Shown: positions 49,791-58,454 of the stretch, piece by piece
How positions within the stretch are numbered: position 1 is the first letter of the stretch
Layout of the letters: each line of letters starts with the position of its first letter
Assembly: GCF_014645495.1 (NCBI RefSeq)
Contig: NZ_BMLV01000003.1
Span: 62,001 to 126,000 of the forward strand
From: Cloacibacterium rupense
GTDB taxonomy: Bacteria > Bacteroidota > Bacteroidia > Flavobacteriales > Weeksellaceae
Direction of reading: 5' to 3'
DNA: 64,000 bases
The notes under the pieces: generated by a model
The model's input: only the letters and a program-made list of their open reading frames with translations
The model's database searches: none
Told to the model about the DNA's origin: nothing
Program-made: the position numbers and the translations under genes

Positions 49791-50519
49791 ATGAAAAAAA
49801 TATTTTTGTTTCTAGCAATAGCTTCATTAGCCATTACTTCTTGTAGAAAAGATGATAACGAAAGTACAACTGAAGAAGTAAGCATAGAAACACAAAATTC
49901 TTATGATGACGAGGCAATAAAACAATTCTTAAAAGACAATTACTTTGACGCAAGAGGAAACATAATAGCTTTTAGCAGTACCATTACCACAGATGATAAT
50001 GAAAAACCACTTGCTGACTACAACCCTGTAACGCTACCTTCTGGTGTAGTATATATTAGCAGATACATTCCTACCAATGGTAAAACAATAGCTTCTAATG
50101 ATGTCTTAAGAATAATGCAAAGAAGCAATACATACGTAGCAGTAAAAGCGACTGATGGAAAGATAAAATTTGATTCTCAATATTCTTTTAGAAACACAGT
50201 AGATGCTACAGGAACACCTGAAGTAGACCCAGCTTATTATTATGTAAAAAATTCTGTTTTAACTAGTGATACTTATAAAGATAAAACAAGAAGTTATTTT
50301 GAAATTGAAGGTTTGCAAGAAGGTTTAAAATATTTTAAAAGTACTGAAGTTGCAGACAGTGACAACTATAACATGCAAGGAGTAATCATTGTTCCTTCTA
50401 GAGCTGCTTTTGCTAGAGATGATCATTTTGCATACTCATCATACGCATTTAGAAATAGAAGTTTTGTATTTACATTTCAAGTTTACAAGACAGACACCAG
50501 AACACCAGCACAAGACTAA
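49791..50519 (+). CDS. FKBP-related lipoprotein, possibly degenerate
   Basis: A 242-residue lipoprotein: signal MKKIFLFLAIASLAITSCRK with lipobox Cys 18. The body has the layout of Bacteroidota FKBP-type peptidyl-prolyl isomerase lipoproteins: YDDEAIKQFLKDNYFDARGN, VTLPSGVVYISRYIPTNGK, and a C-terminal LQEGLKYFKSTEV then GVIIVPSRAAFARDDHF and SFVFTFQVYKTD. The last parts align with the usual GxxxxxPSxLAYG and Leu-x-Phe-x-Val-Glu-Leu of FKBPs, but several active-site positions differ. Isomerase activity is doubtful. It is single between two divergent/convergent neighbours. Confidence 0.7.
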   Translation: MKKIFLFLAIASLAITSCRKDDNESTTEEVSIETQNSYDDEAIKQFLKDNYFDARGNIIAFSSTITTDDNEKPLADYNPVTLPSGVVYISRYIPTNGKTIASNDVLRIMQRSNTYVAVKATDGKIKFDSQYSFRNTVDATGTPEVDPAYYYVKNSVLTSDTYKDKTRSYFEIEGLQEGLKYFKSTEVADSDNYNMQGVIIVPSRAAFARDDHFAYSSYAFRNRSFVFTFQVYKTDTRTPAQD

Positions 50520-50531
50520 TTTTAGTAGAAA

Positions 50532-51218
50532 CTACTCAAAAACTTGAGTTAGTATTGCCAAAGATTTTGGTGTATGAAAATCAGGGAAATGTATTTTATA
50601 ATAGAATATAATAGAATCTAGAAGTATTTTTCTAGATTCTTTTTTTATCTTTTGTGGAGTGAATTTTTCTTCTAAAACCATTCTCCAAATTAAAGAAACT
50701 TCATCATTCGGCCCATTTTCTTCAGAAAACTTTTGAAACTCTGCTTTTTCAATATTTAAAAAATTACCGTCTTGTAATAATGGAGATATTCCAAATATCT
50801 TGAGAAGCCTAATAAGAAAGGTATAATGTGCAGAAGTGTCTCCATCAGAAATAAGCAACTTCATCTCTTTTATTTCTTGATACAACAGAGTATTAGCCTG
50901 TTCATTTCTAAGAACTTGATGTAAAAAATCTGACACAAAAAATGCTAATGAAGATACTTTAACATTGTATTCTGGTAAAATATCATCTAAACATTCTATT
51001 TTACTCACCAAATGTAAATCTGATATTTTTTTTTTATCAACTACTGTAATTAATAATTCATTTAAAGGAGCTAAATAAGCTTTTTTCTTATTTTTAGCAG
51101 AATAAACTCCTTTCAAAAAAAAAGATTGAAATCCGTTTTCTAGAGTAAAACAATGCAGAACCGCATCATTTTCCCCGTATTTAAAGTATGATAAAAGAAA
51201 ACCCGAGAATTTATTCAT
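50532..51218 (-). CDS. recO: DNA repair protein RecO
   Basis: Recombination mediator that helps load RecA with RecF and RecR. The 228-residue protein has the N-terminal OB fold (FSGFLLSYFKYGENDAVLHC, FFLKGVYSAKNKKKAYLAPL) and the helical C-terminal domain (FFVSDFLHQVLRNEQANTLL, HYTFLIRLLKIFGISPLLQD). No zinc-cysteine cluster is seen. Its start codon directly follows the porZ coding end on the other side (porZ ends at 51219), so recO follows porZ in the minus-strand transcript with no gap. Confidence 0.93.
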   Translation of the reverse strand: MNKFSGFLLSYFKYGENDAVLHCFTLENGFQSFFLKGVYSAKNKKKAYLAPLNELLITVVDKKKISDLHLVSKIECLDDILPEYNVKVSSLAFFVSDFLHQVLRNEQANTLLYQEIKEMKLLISDGDTSAHYTFLIRLLKIFGISPLLQDGNFLNIEKAEFQKFSEENGPNDEVSLIWRMVLEEKFTPQKIKKESRKILLDSIIFYYKIHFPDFHTPKSLAILTQVFE

Positions 51219-53474
51219 TTAGTTGACTACTGCTATTTTTGCAGTAGCTTTATCGGTGGCATCTTCGTTAGTCATCAAAACATAATAGATACCTGAAGCT
51301 ACTCTTATTCCTCGTTGATTATTCAAATTCCATTCATAATATCCACCTCTAGCAACTGCACTATGCACTACATTACCAGCAGCATCTGTAATTCTGATAT
51401 TTGTTTTTTCGGCAAGACCTATAATTTTTACATTTCCTCTATATTGTGCAGTAATAACAGGATTAGGATAAACTTTCACATCACCAAAATTAGAAGTCAC
51501 ATTTACTACATCTCCTTGATAGACCACCACCCCTTCATTGGTAGCAAAATATACTTTTCCTGTTTTAGAATCAACCTTAATTCCTGTTATATTGTCATTT
51601 GGCAAAGGAGAGTTATTTTCAGTAAAATGATTAATTGTAGTCTCACCATTAGAACTAAGATAAAAAACACCTCCACCCTCTACTGAAACCCATTTTTGAT
51701 TACCTGAGTCTACTTCTATTTCTAATATTTTTGAATCTTTAAAAAGTTCTTCATTAATCCCATTTTGTGAAATAATAACAGGTTCTACCTTTACATCTTT
51801 ATTTCCGATAGAGCCAGAAGCATTTGGCAAGATTCTTAAGCCTAGATAGGTACCAATCCAAAGATCATCATTCAAATCCATAGTTGCACAAATTACACCA
51901 TCAGATGGTAACTCATTACTTGTTTTAAGGGCTAAAGAAGTGTCATCGCCGGTCTGTCCTGGTGTATTATTATATTTATACCCTACAAGCGCTCCACCTT
52001 GTACATTAGGAGAAGGAATCCATAGAATACCACCCTTCGATGTTAATGTATTTACTCTGGCACTATTAAAAACACTAATTAGCCCAAAATCATCTGCACT
52101 TGCATTATAATAATAATAACCTATAGACAAAGAAGTTGGATTACTAGGATTAGCGTCTGCAAAGGCTACATTACAAAATAATTGATTATTTTCATCAAAA
52201 TGTAAACTTACAGGTCTTCTATAAAAAGCATTCACATCGTTTTTGGCATACGCTTTCACAAAAGAGTTTTTGTTCATTTTATAAATACCTTGCTCTCCTT
52301 TTCTTGTAGAGTAATTAGTAAAAAAGACTTCGTCTTTATTTGCTGGATTGGGCATTACATCTATTACATTCCAAATAAAAGTAGAATTTCTAAAATAATC
52401 AGGGTAATTCCATTTTGTCCCATCATAATGATAATAACCATATCCTGAATAAACAGGAAGATTAAACTCACTAACTCCACCAGATGATATCCAAATATTA
52501 TCATTAAAAAGTGACACTTTTTTGGAAACATTAGAATAAGGTCCATCTGGTTTATAGGAATTTTTAGATTCATCAAAGACCCCAGAAAATTTAGAGCCAG
52601 AATATAGTTTATTACTTACTATATAGGCTGTATTTAGTTCTTCACCCGCATCAAAAGTTTTTTGTAAACTACCAGACAAATTATAAACATACACTTTGGT
52701 TTGGTCTGTCACTACAATGTTTTGAGATTGCACCTTTATGTCTTTTACTTTTACAAAAGTATCTGCAATAGTGGTTAAAGAATTAATGTTTGCGCCATAA
52801 AATACTTTAGTTGTATTAGCAAGTACAAAAATAGAATTTGAATCTATTTGATTATAGTTTCCAGCAGTAGTATTCCAAGAACTGAAAACAGAAAATGTTA
52901 CATTTAGAGGATGACTTTTAATACCCGAACTCGTAACAGAATATACAACATCATCTTTAATTACAGATTCTAAAGCACTTACATAACTAGTTCCAGTAAG
53001 AAAAAAACATGTATCCCCAAATTCTTTCTTGTTCAAATCAAAAATTGAAACACCATATCCTACAGAAATCACTGCTTTATCTCCATTTATAGAGATATGA
53101 TTAATCACTTTACTACCTGTATAACTCTGCGAAAGTGGAATATCTACTACATAGGTTACCCCATCTTCAGTTACTACATCTAAGTTCCCAGATTTATATC
53201 CAATTAGAGCAATCTTGGTATCAGGATTATAGTCAAATGCAGAAATTTTCACTTCGTGAAGTCCGTTTGCTTTTGATAATTTTGTGATTTCCCCAGAAAC
53301 GGTATCATAATAGAAAACTCCATTTTCTGTAGCTGCTATTATTTTTCCGTTGCTTTCTTTAAATGCCAATACATTGTTATAAGAGAACAAATCACTCCAC
53401 TTGCTACTACTTTGCGTTTGTGCAAATGAACAAACTGTAACCCAAAATAATACTACCGAAAAAAGTTTTTTCAT
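51219..53474 (-). CDS. porZ: T9SS-associated propeller protein PorZ
   Basis: In Porphyromonas gingivalis, PorZ belongs to the T9SS attachment complex and helps deliver anionic LPS to the sortase PorU. The 751-residue protein has a signal peptide (MKKLFSVVLFWVTVCSFAQT), two beta-propeller domains of two-component-regulator type (YNNVLAFKESNGKIIAATEN, ICATMDLNDDLWIGTYLGLR, KVYFATNEGVVVYQGDVVNV) and its own C-terminal sorting domain (GDVKVYPNPVITAQYRGNVK to ATAKIAVVN). This domain order fits PorZ. recO follows with no gap, so the two are one transcript. The name is by homology; no porU is in the window. Confidence 0.9.
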   Translation of the reverse strand: MKKLFSVVLFWVTVCSFAQTQSSSKWSDLFSYNNVLAFKESNGKIIAATENGVFYYDTVSGEITKLSKANGLHEVKISAFDYNPDTKIALIGYKSGNLDVVTEDGVTYVVDIPLSQSYTGSKVINHISINGDKAVISVGYGVSIFDLNKKEFGDTCFFLTGTSYVSALESVIKDDVVYSVTSSGIKSHPLNVTFSVFSSWNTTAGNYNQIDSNSIFVLANTTKVFYGANINSLTTIADTFVKVKDIKVQSQNIVVTDQTKVYVYNLSGSLQKTFDAGEELNTAYIVSNKLYSGSKFSGVFDESKNSYKPDGPYSNVSKKVSLFNDNIWISSGGVSEFNLPVYSGYGYYHYDGTKWNYPDYFRNSTFIWNVIDVMPNPANKDEVFFTNYSTRKGEQGIYKMNKNSFVKAYAKNDVNAFYRRPVSLHFDENNQLFCNVAFADANPSNPTSLSIGYYYYNASADDFGLISVFNSARVNTLTSKGGILWIPSPNVQGGALVGYKYNNTPGQTGDDTSLALKTSNELPSDGVICATMDLNDDLWIGTYLGLRILPNASGSIGNKDVKVEPVIISQNGINEELFKDSKILEIEVDSGNQKWVSVEGGGVFYLSSNGETTINHFTENNSPLPNDNITGIKVDSKTGKVYFATNEGVVVYQGDVVNVTSNFGDVKVYPNPVITAQYRGNVKIIGLAEKTNIRITDAAGNVVHSAVARGGYYEWNLNNQRGIRVASGIYYVLMTNEDATDKATAKIAVVN

Positions 53475-53567
53475 ATAAAAAGATTTACTGTTTTTAAAAA
53501 ATTATATTCAATCGCTATCTATTTATATAATGTTTTCAGCAAAACAGAAATCGCGATTTCATAACTT

Positions 53568-54518
53568 TTAAACTAAGATTCTATCATCTATAACTTGATT
53601 GTTCCAAGAAATATTTTTCACCGATTTATTTTTATCAAAATAAAAATCTATTTGACCTAAAAGTAACCCTGCAAAACCAACTTGGTTTACCAAAACTTTT
53701 TTACCACTTTTATTCGTAAAATTCTGTGGTTCTGGCAAAAAAGTATGAGTGTGACCTCCCAAAATTAAATCAATATTATCAGTTTTTGCAGCCAAAATTT
53801 TATCTGAAATTTTATTCGGTTCGTCTCTATAATCATAACCAATGTGCGATAAACAAATCACCAAATCACATTTTTTATCTTTTCTTAAAAAATCTGCATA
53901 TTGTTGTGCAATTTCTATAGGATCTAGATATTTGGTTTCTTTGTATTGTTTTTTGCCTACCAAACCGTCTAGCTCTATTCCTACAGCAAAAATTCCTACT
54001 TTAATTCCTTCTTTATTGAAAATTCTGTATTTCTCAGTTTTACCATCTAAAATGGTGTTGCTAAAATCATAATTAGAAGTAATAAAAGGAAATTTAGCAT
54101 TGGGTAAAACCTTCAAAAAACCTTCTAAACCATTATCAAAATCGTGATTTCCCATGGTAGAAGCATCATAACCCATCATAGACATCAGTTTAAATTCTAA
54201 TTCGCCTCCATAAAAATTAAAATATGGTGTCCCTTGGAAAATATCACCAGAATCTAGCAAAAGAACATTTTTTTCTTGGTTTCTAATCTGCTGAATAAGT
54301 GTTGCTCTTCTTGCAAAACCACCTTTATTGGCATTTCTACCATCCGAAGCATCAAAAGGTTCTATCCTGCTATGCTGATCGTTGGTATGTAAAATGGTTA
54401 ATTTATATTCAGAATTTTGGTTTAAAATTCTACTACTTTCGGCAAAAACCAAATTGGGAGCTAAAGTAAGCGCCAAAGTTCCGCCACTTATTGTTTTTAA
54501 AAAATTCTTTCTATTCAT
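53568..54518 (-). CDS. 5'-nucleotidase metallophosphatase domain protein
   Basis: A 316-residue protein that is only the N-terminal catalytic domain of UshA-type 5'-nucleotidases. Metal-site motifs: KLTILHTNDQHSRIEPFD (Asp, His), LLLDSGDIFQG, TMGNHDFDNG (Asn-His) and LILGGHTHTFLPEPQ. The N-terminus NRKNFLKTISGGTLALTLAP resembles a Tat signal but has Arg-Lys, so the route is uncertain. The matching C-terminal domain is a separate gene (54511-55269) just upstream in the same transcript, with an 8-base overlap. The two products probably act together. Confidence 0.92.
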   Translation of the reverse strand: MNRKNFLKTISGGTLALTLAPNLVFAESSRILNQNSEYKLTILHTNDQHSRIEPFDASDGRNANKGGFARRATLIQQIRNQEKNVLLLDSGDIFQGTPYFNFYGGELEFKLMSMMGYDASTMGNHDFDNGLEGFLKVLPNAKFPFITSNYDFSNTILDGKTEKYRIFNKEGIKVGIFAVGIELDGLVGKKQYKETKYLDPIEIAQQYADFLRKDKKCDLVICLSHIGYDYRDEPNKISDKILAAKTDNIDLILGGHTHTFLPEPQNFTNKSGKKVLVNQVGFAGLLLGQIDFYFDKNKSVKNISWNNQVIDDRILV

Positions 54519-55269
54519 TTGTTTTGCCTATAAAATTTAAACGAGTTTCTGTAGAAGCTTTTATTTCTGGGGTTTTCTTAAAATATTCCATAAAAACATC
54601 TCTCATTTTCAAACCTGTATTAATAACTTCACCTTTAGAGAAAAACTTCATATTATCGCCGCCTAAAGCCAAATAATCTGAAGTAGCAATATAATAAGTT
54701 TTATTTACATCAACTTTTTCTCCATTAATAAGTGCGTTTTTCAAAGATTTACCTTGGGTTTCTATGTAAAGATGAGAAACTGGATTATTTTTTTCGTTTT
54801 GAGCATAATAATCAAACATACCTTCTAAATCCGAACCTTTCATTTTTACCAAAACAATTTCGTTCTCGAAAGGCATTACTTCAAAAACATTTTTCACCAA
54901 AATATCTCCAGCTCCAATTACGGCTCTAATTCCGCCAATATTAATTACCGCAGCATCAACATTGGGTATATTATTTTTAGAAGCCCAATCTTTAGCTCCT
55001 TCATAGGTGAAATCTGCCAAAAGATTTCCTAGATTGCTATTGTTTCCTTTTTTATTAAGTTCTACCGAAGTATGAGAAACTTTGGTATTCATTTCATTTT
55101 CCAGTCTATCTTTATAAGGTTTTATAAAATTTACATAATCTGCATTATCCTTAATTTCACTGGTAATACTGGTATTTTTATGAGGCTGCACTTGCGCAAC
55201 TTGCAACGTACTTTTACACGCCGAAAGAGACAAAGTAGCAATTGCCAACAACCAAAATTTATTTTTCAT
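54511..55269 (-). CDS. 5'-nucleotidase C-terminal (substrate-binding) domain lipoprotein
   Basis: A 252-residue lipoprotein (MKNKFWLLAIATLSLSACKS, lipobox Cys 18). The body matches the 5'-nucleotidase C-terminal domain: NLGNLLADFTYEGAKDW, AAVINIGGIRAVIGAGDI, FEVMPFENEIVLVKMKGSDL and YIATSDYLALGGDNMKFF, with the adenine-stacking and substrate-binding motifs in place. It has no metallophosphatase domain; that is encoded by the next gene (overlap 8 bases). The order C-domain then N-domain is the reverse of a fused enzyme. Confidence 0.92.
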   Translation of the reverse strand: MKNKFWLLAIATLSLSACKSTLQVAQVQPHKNTSITSEIKDNADYVNFIKPYKDRLENEMNTKVSHTSVELNKKGNNSNLGNLLADFTYEGAKDWASKNNIPNVDAAVINIGGIRAVIGAGDILVKNVFEVMPFENEIVLVKMKGSDLEGMFDYYAQNEKNNPVSHLYIETQGKSLKNALINGEKVDVNKTYYIATSDYLALGGDNMKFFSKGEVINTGLKMRDVFMEYFKKTPEIKASTETRLNFIGKTNE

Positions 55270-55338
55270 AACTAGAATATAATCTTTTGCAAATATAATT
55301 TTTTAAAGGTCAAATTGTTTTAAAATCAACTTAAACTT

Positions 55339-56343
55339 TTACCCAAAATTCTCCACTTGTATTAAATATTTTTGTTTTTCGTCATCAGACAACAAAGAAT
55401 ATTCAAAGCTATTCTTTACTAAAGTCTTTATATCTTCTTTTGTTAAGTCTAATGCCTCAGCAGTTTGCAAGAAATTAGCATTCATATAACCTCCGAAATA
55501 CGCAGGATCGTCTGAATTTATCGTAGCTTTCAACCCTAAATTCAACATTTTTTTTAAAGGATGGTCTTTTAAATCATCTACAACTTTCAATTCAAGATTA
55601 GAAAGCGGACAAACCGTAAGTGCAATTTTCTCATCTACCAATCTTTTTACCAAAACCTTATCTGTTAAGCAATTATTACCGTGGTCTATTCTTGCTATTT
55701 TCAACAAATCTAATGCTTCCCAAATGTATTCTGCAGGACCTTCTTCGCCAGCGTGAGCTACAGGAACGTAACCTTCTTTAATGGAAGCTTCAAAAACTTT
55801 TTCAAATTTACTCGGCGGATTGCCTTTTTCCGAAGAATCTAATCCTACCGCCTTTATCAAATGTTTATAAGGAAGTGATTGTTCCAAAGTTTCGAAAGCA
55901 TCTTCTTCGGACAAATGACGAAGATAACTCATAATCAGAAGTGAAGAAATTCCGTATTTTTCTTTAGCATCTTCTCTGGCTTTTTGGATTCCCTTAATCA
56001 CCGTTTCGAAAGAAACTCCTCTTTTGGTGTGCGTTTGCGGATCAAACATAATCTCTGTATGTACTACATTTTCTTCGGCACAATGTGCAAAATAGGCCAT
56101 CGTAAGATCGTAAAAATCTTTTTCGTACAACAAAACGCTAGCTCCTGCATAATAAATATCTAGAAAATCTTGAAGGCAGGAAAACTGATAGGCTTTTTTT
56201 ACTTCTTCTACCGATTGATAAGGTATTTTCACTTGATTTCTTTGGGCAATTTCGAACATTAATTCTGGTTCAAAACTTCCTTCGATGTGGAGGTGTAATT
56301 CCGCTTTCGGAATTTTTTTAATATATTCTGTAATATTCATCAT
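55339..56343 (-). CDS. add: Adenosine deaminase
   Basis: Deaminates adenosine to inosine in purine salvage. The 334-residue TIM-barrel enzyme has the zinc ligands His-x-His in KAELHLHIEGS, His in PVAHAGEEGPAEYIW (with the catalytic Glu), the His in ARIDHGNNCL and the Asp pair in INSDDPAYFGGYMN. Full length and no signal peptide. It is the next minus-strand gene before the split 5'-nucleotidase (69-base gap), and together they form a logical nucleotide-to-nucleoside-to-inosine salvage path, though in different compartments. Confidence 0.95.
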   Translation of the reverse strand: MMNITEYIKKIPKAELHLHIEGSFEPELMFEIAQRNQVKIPYQSVEEVKKAYQFSCLQDFLDIYYAGASVLLYEKDFYDLTMAYFAHCAEENVVHTEIMFDPQTHTKRGVSFETVIKGIQKAREDAKEKYGISSLLIMSYLRHLSEEDAFETLEQSLPYKHLIKAVGLDSSEKGNPPSKFEKVFEASIKEGYVPVAHAGEEGPAEYIWEALDLLKIARIDHGNNCLTDKVLVKRLVDEKIALTVCPLSNLELKVVDDLKDHPLKKMLNLGLKATINSDDPAYFGGYMNANFLQTAEALDLTKEDIKTLVKNSFEYSLLSDDEKQKYLIQVENFG

Positions 56344-56472
56344 ATTTTTCTTTTAAAAAGGAAAACAAATGTAAGAATTTCAAGTTTAACAACCTGTTGA
56401 TTAACTGATAAATTGCATAAATAAAATTGCACAATCCTTAAATTTATAGATAATTTTTTATATAAAATTTAA

Positions 56473-56480
56473 TATCTTTG
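56473..56480 (+). promoter_or_regulatory. -7 box of dapA
   Basis: TATCTTTG fits TAnnTTTG and ends 30 bases before the ATG at 56511. No clear -33 element. Confidence 0.45.
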
Positions 56481-56510
56481 ACGACATTAATTTTTATAAC
56501 TTTATAACAA

Positions 56511-57383
56511 ATGAGCAATTTAAAAGGAGTTGGCGTAGCACTTGTCACGCCATTTAATGAAGATCTCTCTGTAGATTTCGACTCTCTCACAAGACTGATT
56601 GAGTACAACATTGAAAACGGAACCAATTATTTAGTAGTTTTAGGAACCACAGCAGAAGCTGCCACCCTATCTAAGGAAGAAAAAAAAGAAGTTATAAAAC
56701 ACGTTATAAAGATTAATAGTAAACGTCTTCCATTAGTGCTAGGAATAGGTGGTAACAACACGCTAGAAGTAAAAAAACAAATCGAGGAAACCGATTTATC
56801 TGATTTTGATGCAGTGCTTTCTGTGTCGCCATATTATAACAAACCCAACCAAGAAGGGCTTTATCAACATTACAAAGCTTTAGCAGAAACTGGTAAACAA
56901 ATTATTATTTACAATGTACCAGGCAGAACCGGACAAAATGTAGAAGCTGCTACCACCGTACGTTTGGCTAAAGAATTCCCTAATCTTTTTATGATAAAAG
57001 AAGCTTGCCCAAACATCAATCAATATTTTGATATCTTGAGAACAAAACCTGAAAGTTTTTCTCTAGTTTCAGGTGATGATGAATATACCCTGCCAGTAAC
57101 TTTGGCTGGTGGAGATGGTGTAATTTCTGTAATTGGGCAAGGTTATCCGAAAGAATTTTCTACCATGGTACAATTAGCCTTCGAAGGAAAAGTAAAAGAA
57201 GCTTACCAAATTCATAATAAATTGGTAGAAATTACAAGACTTATTTTTGCAGAAGGAAACCCTTGCGGAATTAAAACCATCTTAGCAGAAAAAGGAATCA
57301 TCAAAAATTATTTGAGACTACCTCTAGTAGCTGCTTCTGAAGGTTTGCAAGCAAAAATTAAATCAGAAATGGCAAAAATTTAA
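56511..57383 (+). CDS. dapA: 4-hydroxy-tetrahydrodipicolinate synthase
   Basis: Condenses pyruvate and aspartate semialdehyde, the first step to diaminopimelate and lysine. The 290-residue aldolase has VALVTPFNEDLSVDFDSLTR, LVVLGTTAEAATLSKEE (usual GTTGE reads GTTAE), SVSPYYNKPNQEGLYQHYKA, IIIYNVPGRTG (catalytic Tyr) and the Schiff-base Lys in LFMIKEACPN. Length is standard. It is single; its terminator overlaps the next gene's promoter. Confidence 0.97.
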   Translation: MSNLKGVGVALVTPFNEDLSVDFDSLTRLIEYNIENGTNYLVVLGTTAEAATLSKEEKKEVIKHVIKINSKRLPLVLGIGGNNTLEVKKQIEETDLSDFDAVLSVSPYYNKPNQEGLYQHYKALAETGKQIIIYNVPGRTGQNVEAATTVRLAKEFPNLFMIKEACPNINQYFDILRTKPESFSLVSGDDEYTLPVTLAGGDGVISVIGQGYPKEFSTMVQLAFEGKVKEAYQIHNKLVEITRLIFAEGNPCGIKTILAEKGIIKNYLRLPLVAASEGLQAKIKSEMAKI

Positions 57384-57411
57384 TTCTAAAAACATTTTAA
57401 AATAAATTTAT

Positions 57412-57441
57412 AGAACTTACCTTTGCGTAAGTTCTTTTTTT
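57412..57441 (+). terminator. dapA terminator with the next gene's -7 box inside
   Basis: AGAACTTAC (57412-57420) pairs with GTAAGTTCT (57427-57435), followed by six T (57436-57441). TACCTTTG (57418-57425), a match to TAnnTTTG, spans the left arm and loop. The ATG of the acetyltransferase gene starts at 57442, right after the T run. Confidence 0.8.
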
Positions 57442-57936
57442 ATGATGAAAATTAACAACGCAACCATAGAAAACATTCCGCTGATCAAGGAAATTGCAGA
57501 AAAATCTTGGCGAAAACATTACCCAGGAATTATCTCTACCGAACAAATAGAATATATGCTAGAGCAAATGTATTCTGAAACTGAACTCAAAAAACATTTC
57601 CAGAATCCTAATTATCATTATTATTTACTTGGTGATGAAGAAAATATTCTTGGAATCATGGGTTTTGAAAATCATTATCAAGAAAAAACCACCAAGCTCC
57701 ACAGAATTTATCTCTTAGTAGAAGCCAAAGGAAAAGGATTAGGAAAACTCGCCCTAAACTTCCTGAAAGAACAAGTCAAAAACACTGGTGACAATAGAAT
57801 AATCCTTGCAGTCAATAAAAAAAATTCTTCTTATCATTTCTATATTTCGCAAGGCTTTACAGTTTATGAAGAAGGTGTTTTCGAAATCGGAAATGGATAT
57901 GTCATGGATGATTATCTGATGGAATTTTGCATATAA
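57442..57936 (+). CDS. GNAT-family N-acetyltransferase
   Basis: A 164-residue acetyltransferase with the GNAT fold. The acetyl-CoA loop is in LLVEAKGKGLGKLALNFLKE (Gln/Arg-x-x-Gly-x-Gly/Ala pattern, here AKGKGLGK), followed by IILAVNKKNSSYHFYISQGF (motif B, Tyr) and EIGNGYVMDDYLMEF. The acceptor substrate is unknown. It starts directly at the T run of the dapA terminator, so it likely uses the TACCTTTG box inside that hairpin. ATG 57445 is an alternative start. Confidence 0.88.
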   Translation: MMKINNATIENIPLIKEIAEKSWRKHYPGIISTEQIEYMLEQMYSETELKKHFQNPNYHYYLLGDEENILGIMGFENHYQEKTTKLHRIYLLVEAKGKGLGKLALNFLKEQVKNTGDNRIILAVNKKNSSYHFYISQGFTVYEEGVFEIGNGYVMDDYLMEFCI

Positions 57937-57998
57937 ATTTTACTTATCATTAATTTTGATATATTTTCATTACTTTTGTAAAAAGCAAAAACATTTTT

Positions 57999-58385
57999 TT
58001 GAAAAAAACAATCGCCATATTACTTCTCTTTAGTTATATCTTTTCTTTTACAGAGATAAGAGAACTTAAAAAATTACCCGCTTTTATAGAACACTACAAG
58101 GAACACAAAGCCGAAAACAACCAAATTACACTCCTAGGTTTTATCACGCTACATTATTTAAATGGAAGTCAAAAAGATGCAGATTATACAAAAGACATGA
58201 AACTCCCTTTTAAAACTCATGATTTTTCTTGTTATAATTTCACCATTCAAGATTTACCCAAAATATTTGATTTCTATTTTTCAGAAGTTAAAATTTTTGA
58301 AATAAAAAATAAAAATTTCTACTATTTTCTGAATTTCTCTGAAGGAAAAACGTTCTCTTTCTACCCTCCTCCAAAATATATTTAA
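57999..58385 (+). CDS. Small secreted or membrane-anchored protein upstream of the metal efflux operon
   Basis: A 128-residue protein, not recognised by family, from TTG 57999. The first ~20 residues are hydrophobic (KKTIAILLLFSYIFSFTEI), fitting a signal peptide. The body has KKLPAFIEHYKEHKAENNQI, LNGSQKDADYTKDM and HDFSCYNFTIQDLP, with several His, Cys and Met residues that could bind metal. It lies 69 bases upstream of the CzcA/CusA-type pump gene on the same strand. A role in metal efflux is a guess from position and composition only. Confidence 0.6.
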   Translation: MKKTIAILLLFSYIFSFTEIRELKKLPAFIEHYKEHKAENNQITLLGFITLHYLNGSQKDADYTKDMKLPFKTHDFSCYNFTIQDLPKIFDFYFSEVKIFEIKNKNFYYFLNFSEGKTFSFYPPPKYI

Positions 58386-58454
58386 TTTTTTTGTTGTTAA
58401 TACTCATTACTTTTAAGTTTTGAGAAGTTTTAACTTATTAAATTAAATACAAAA

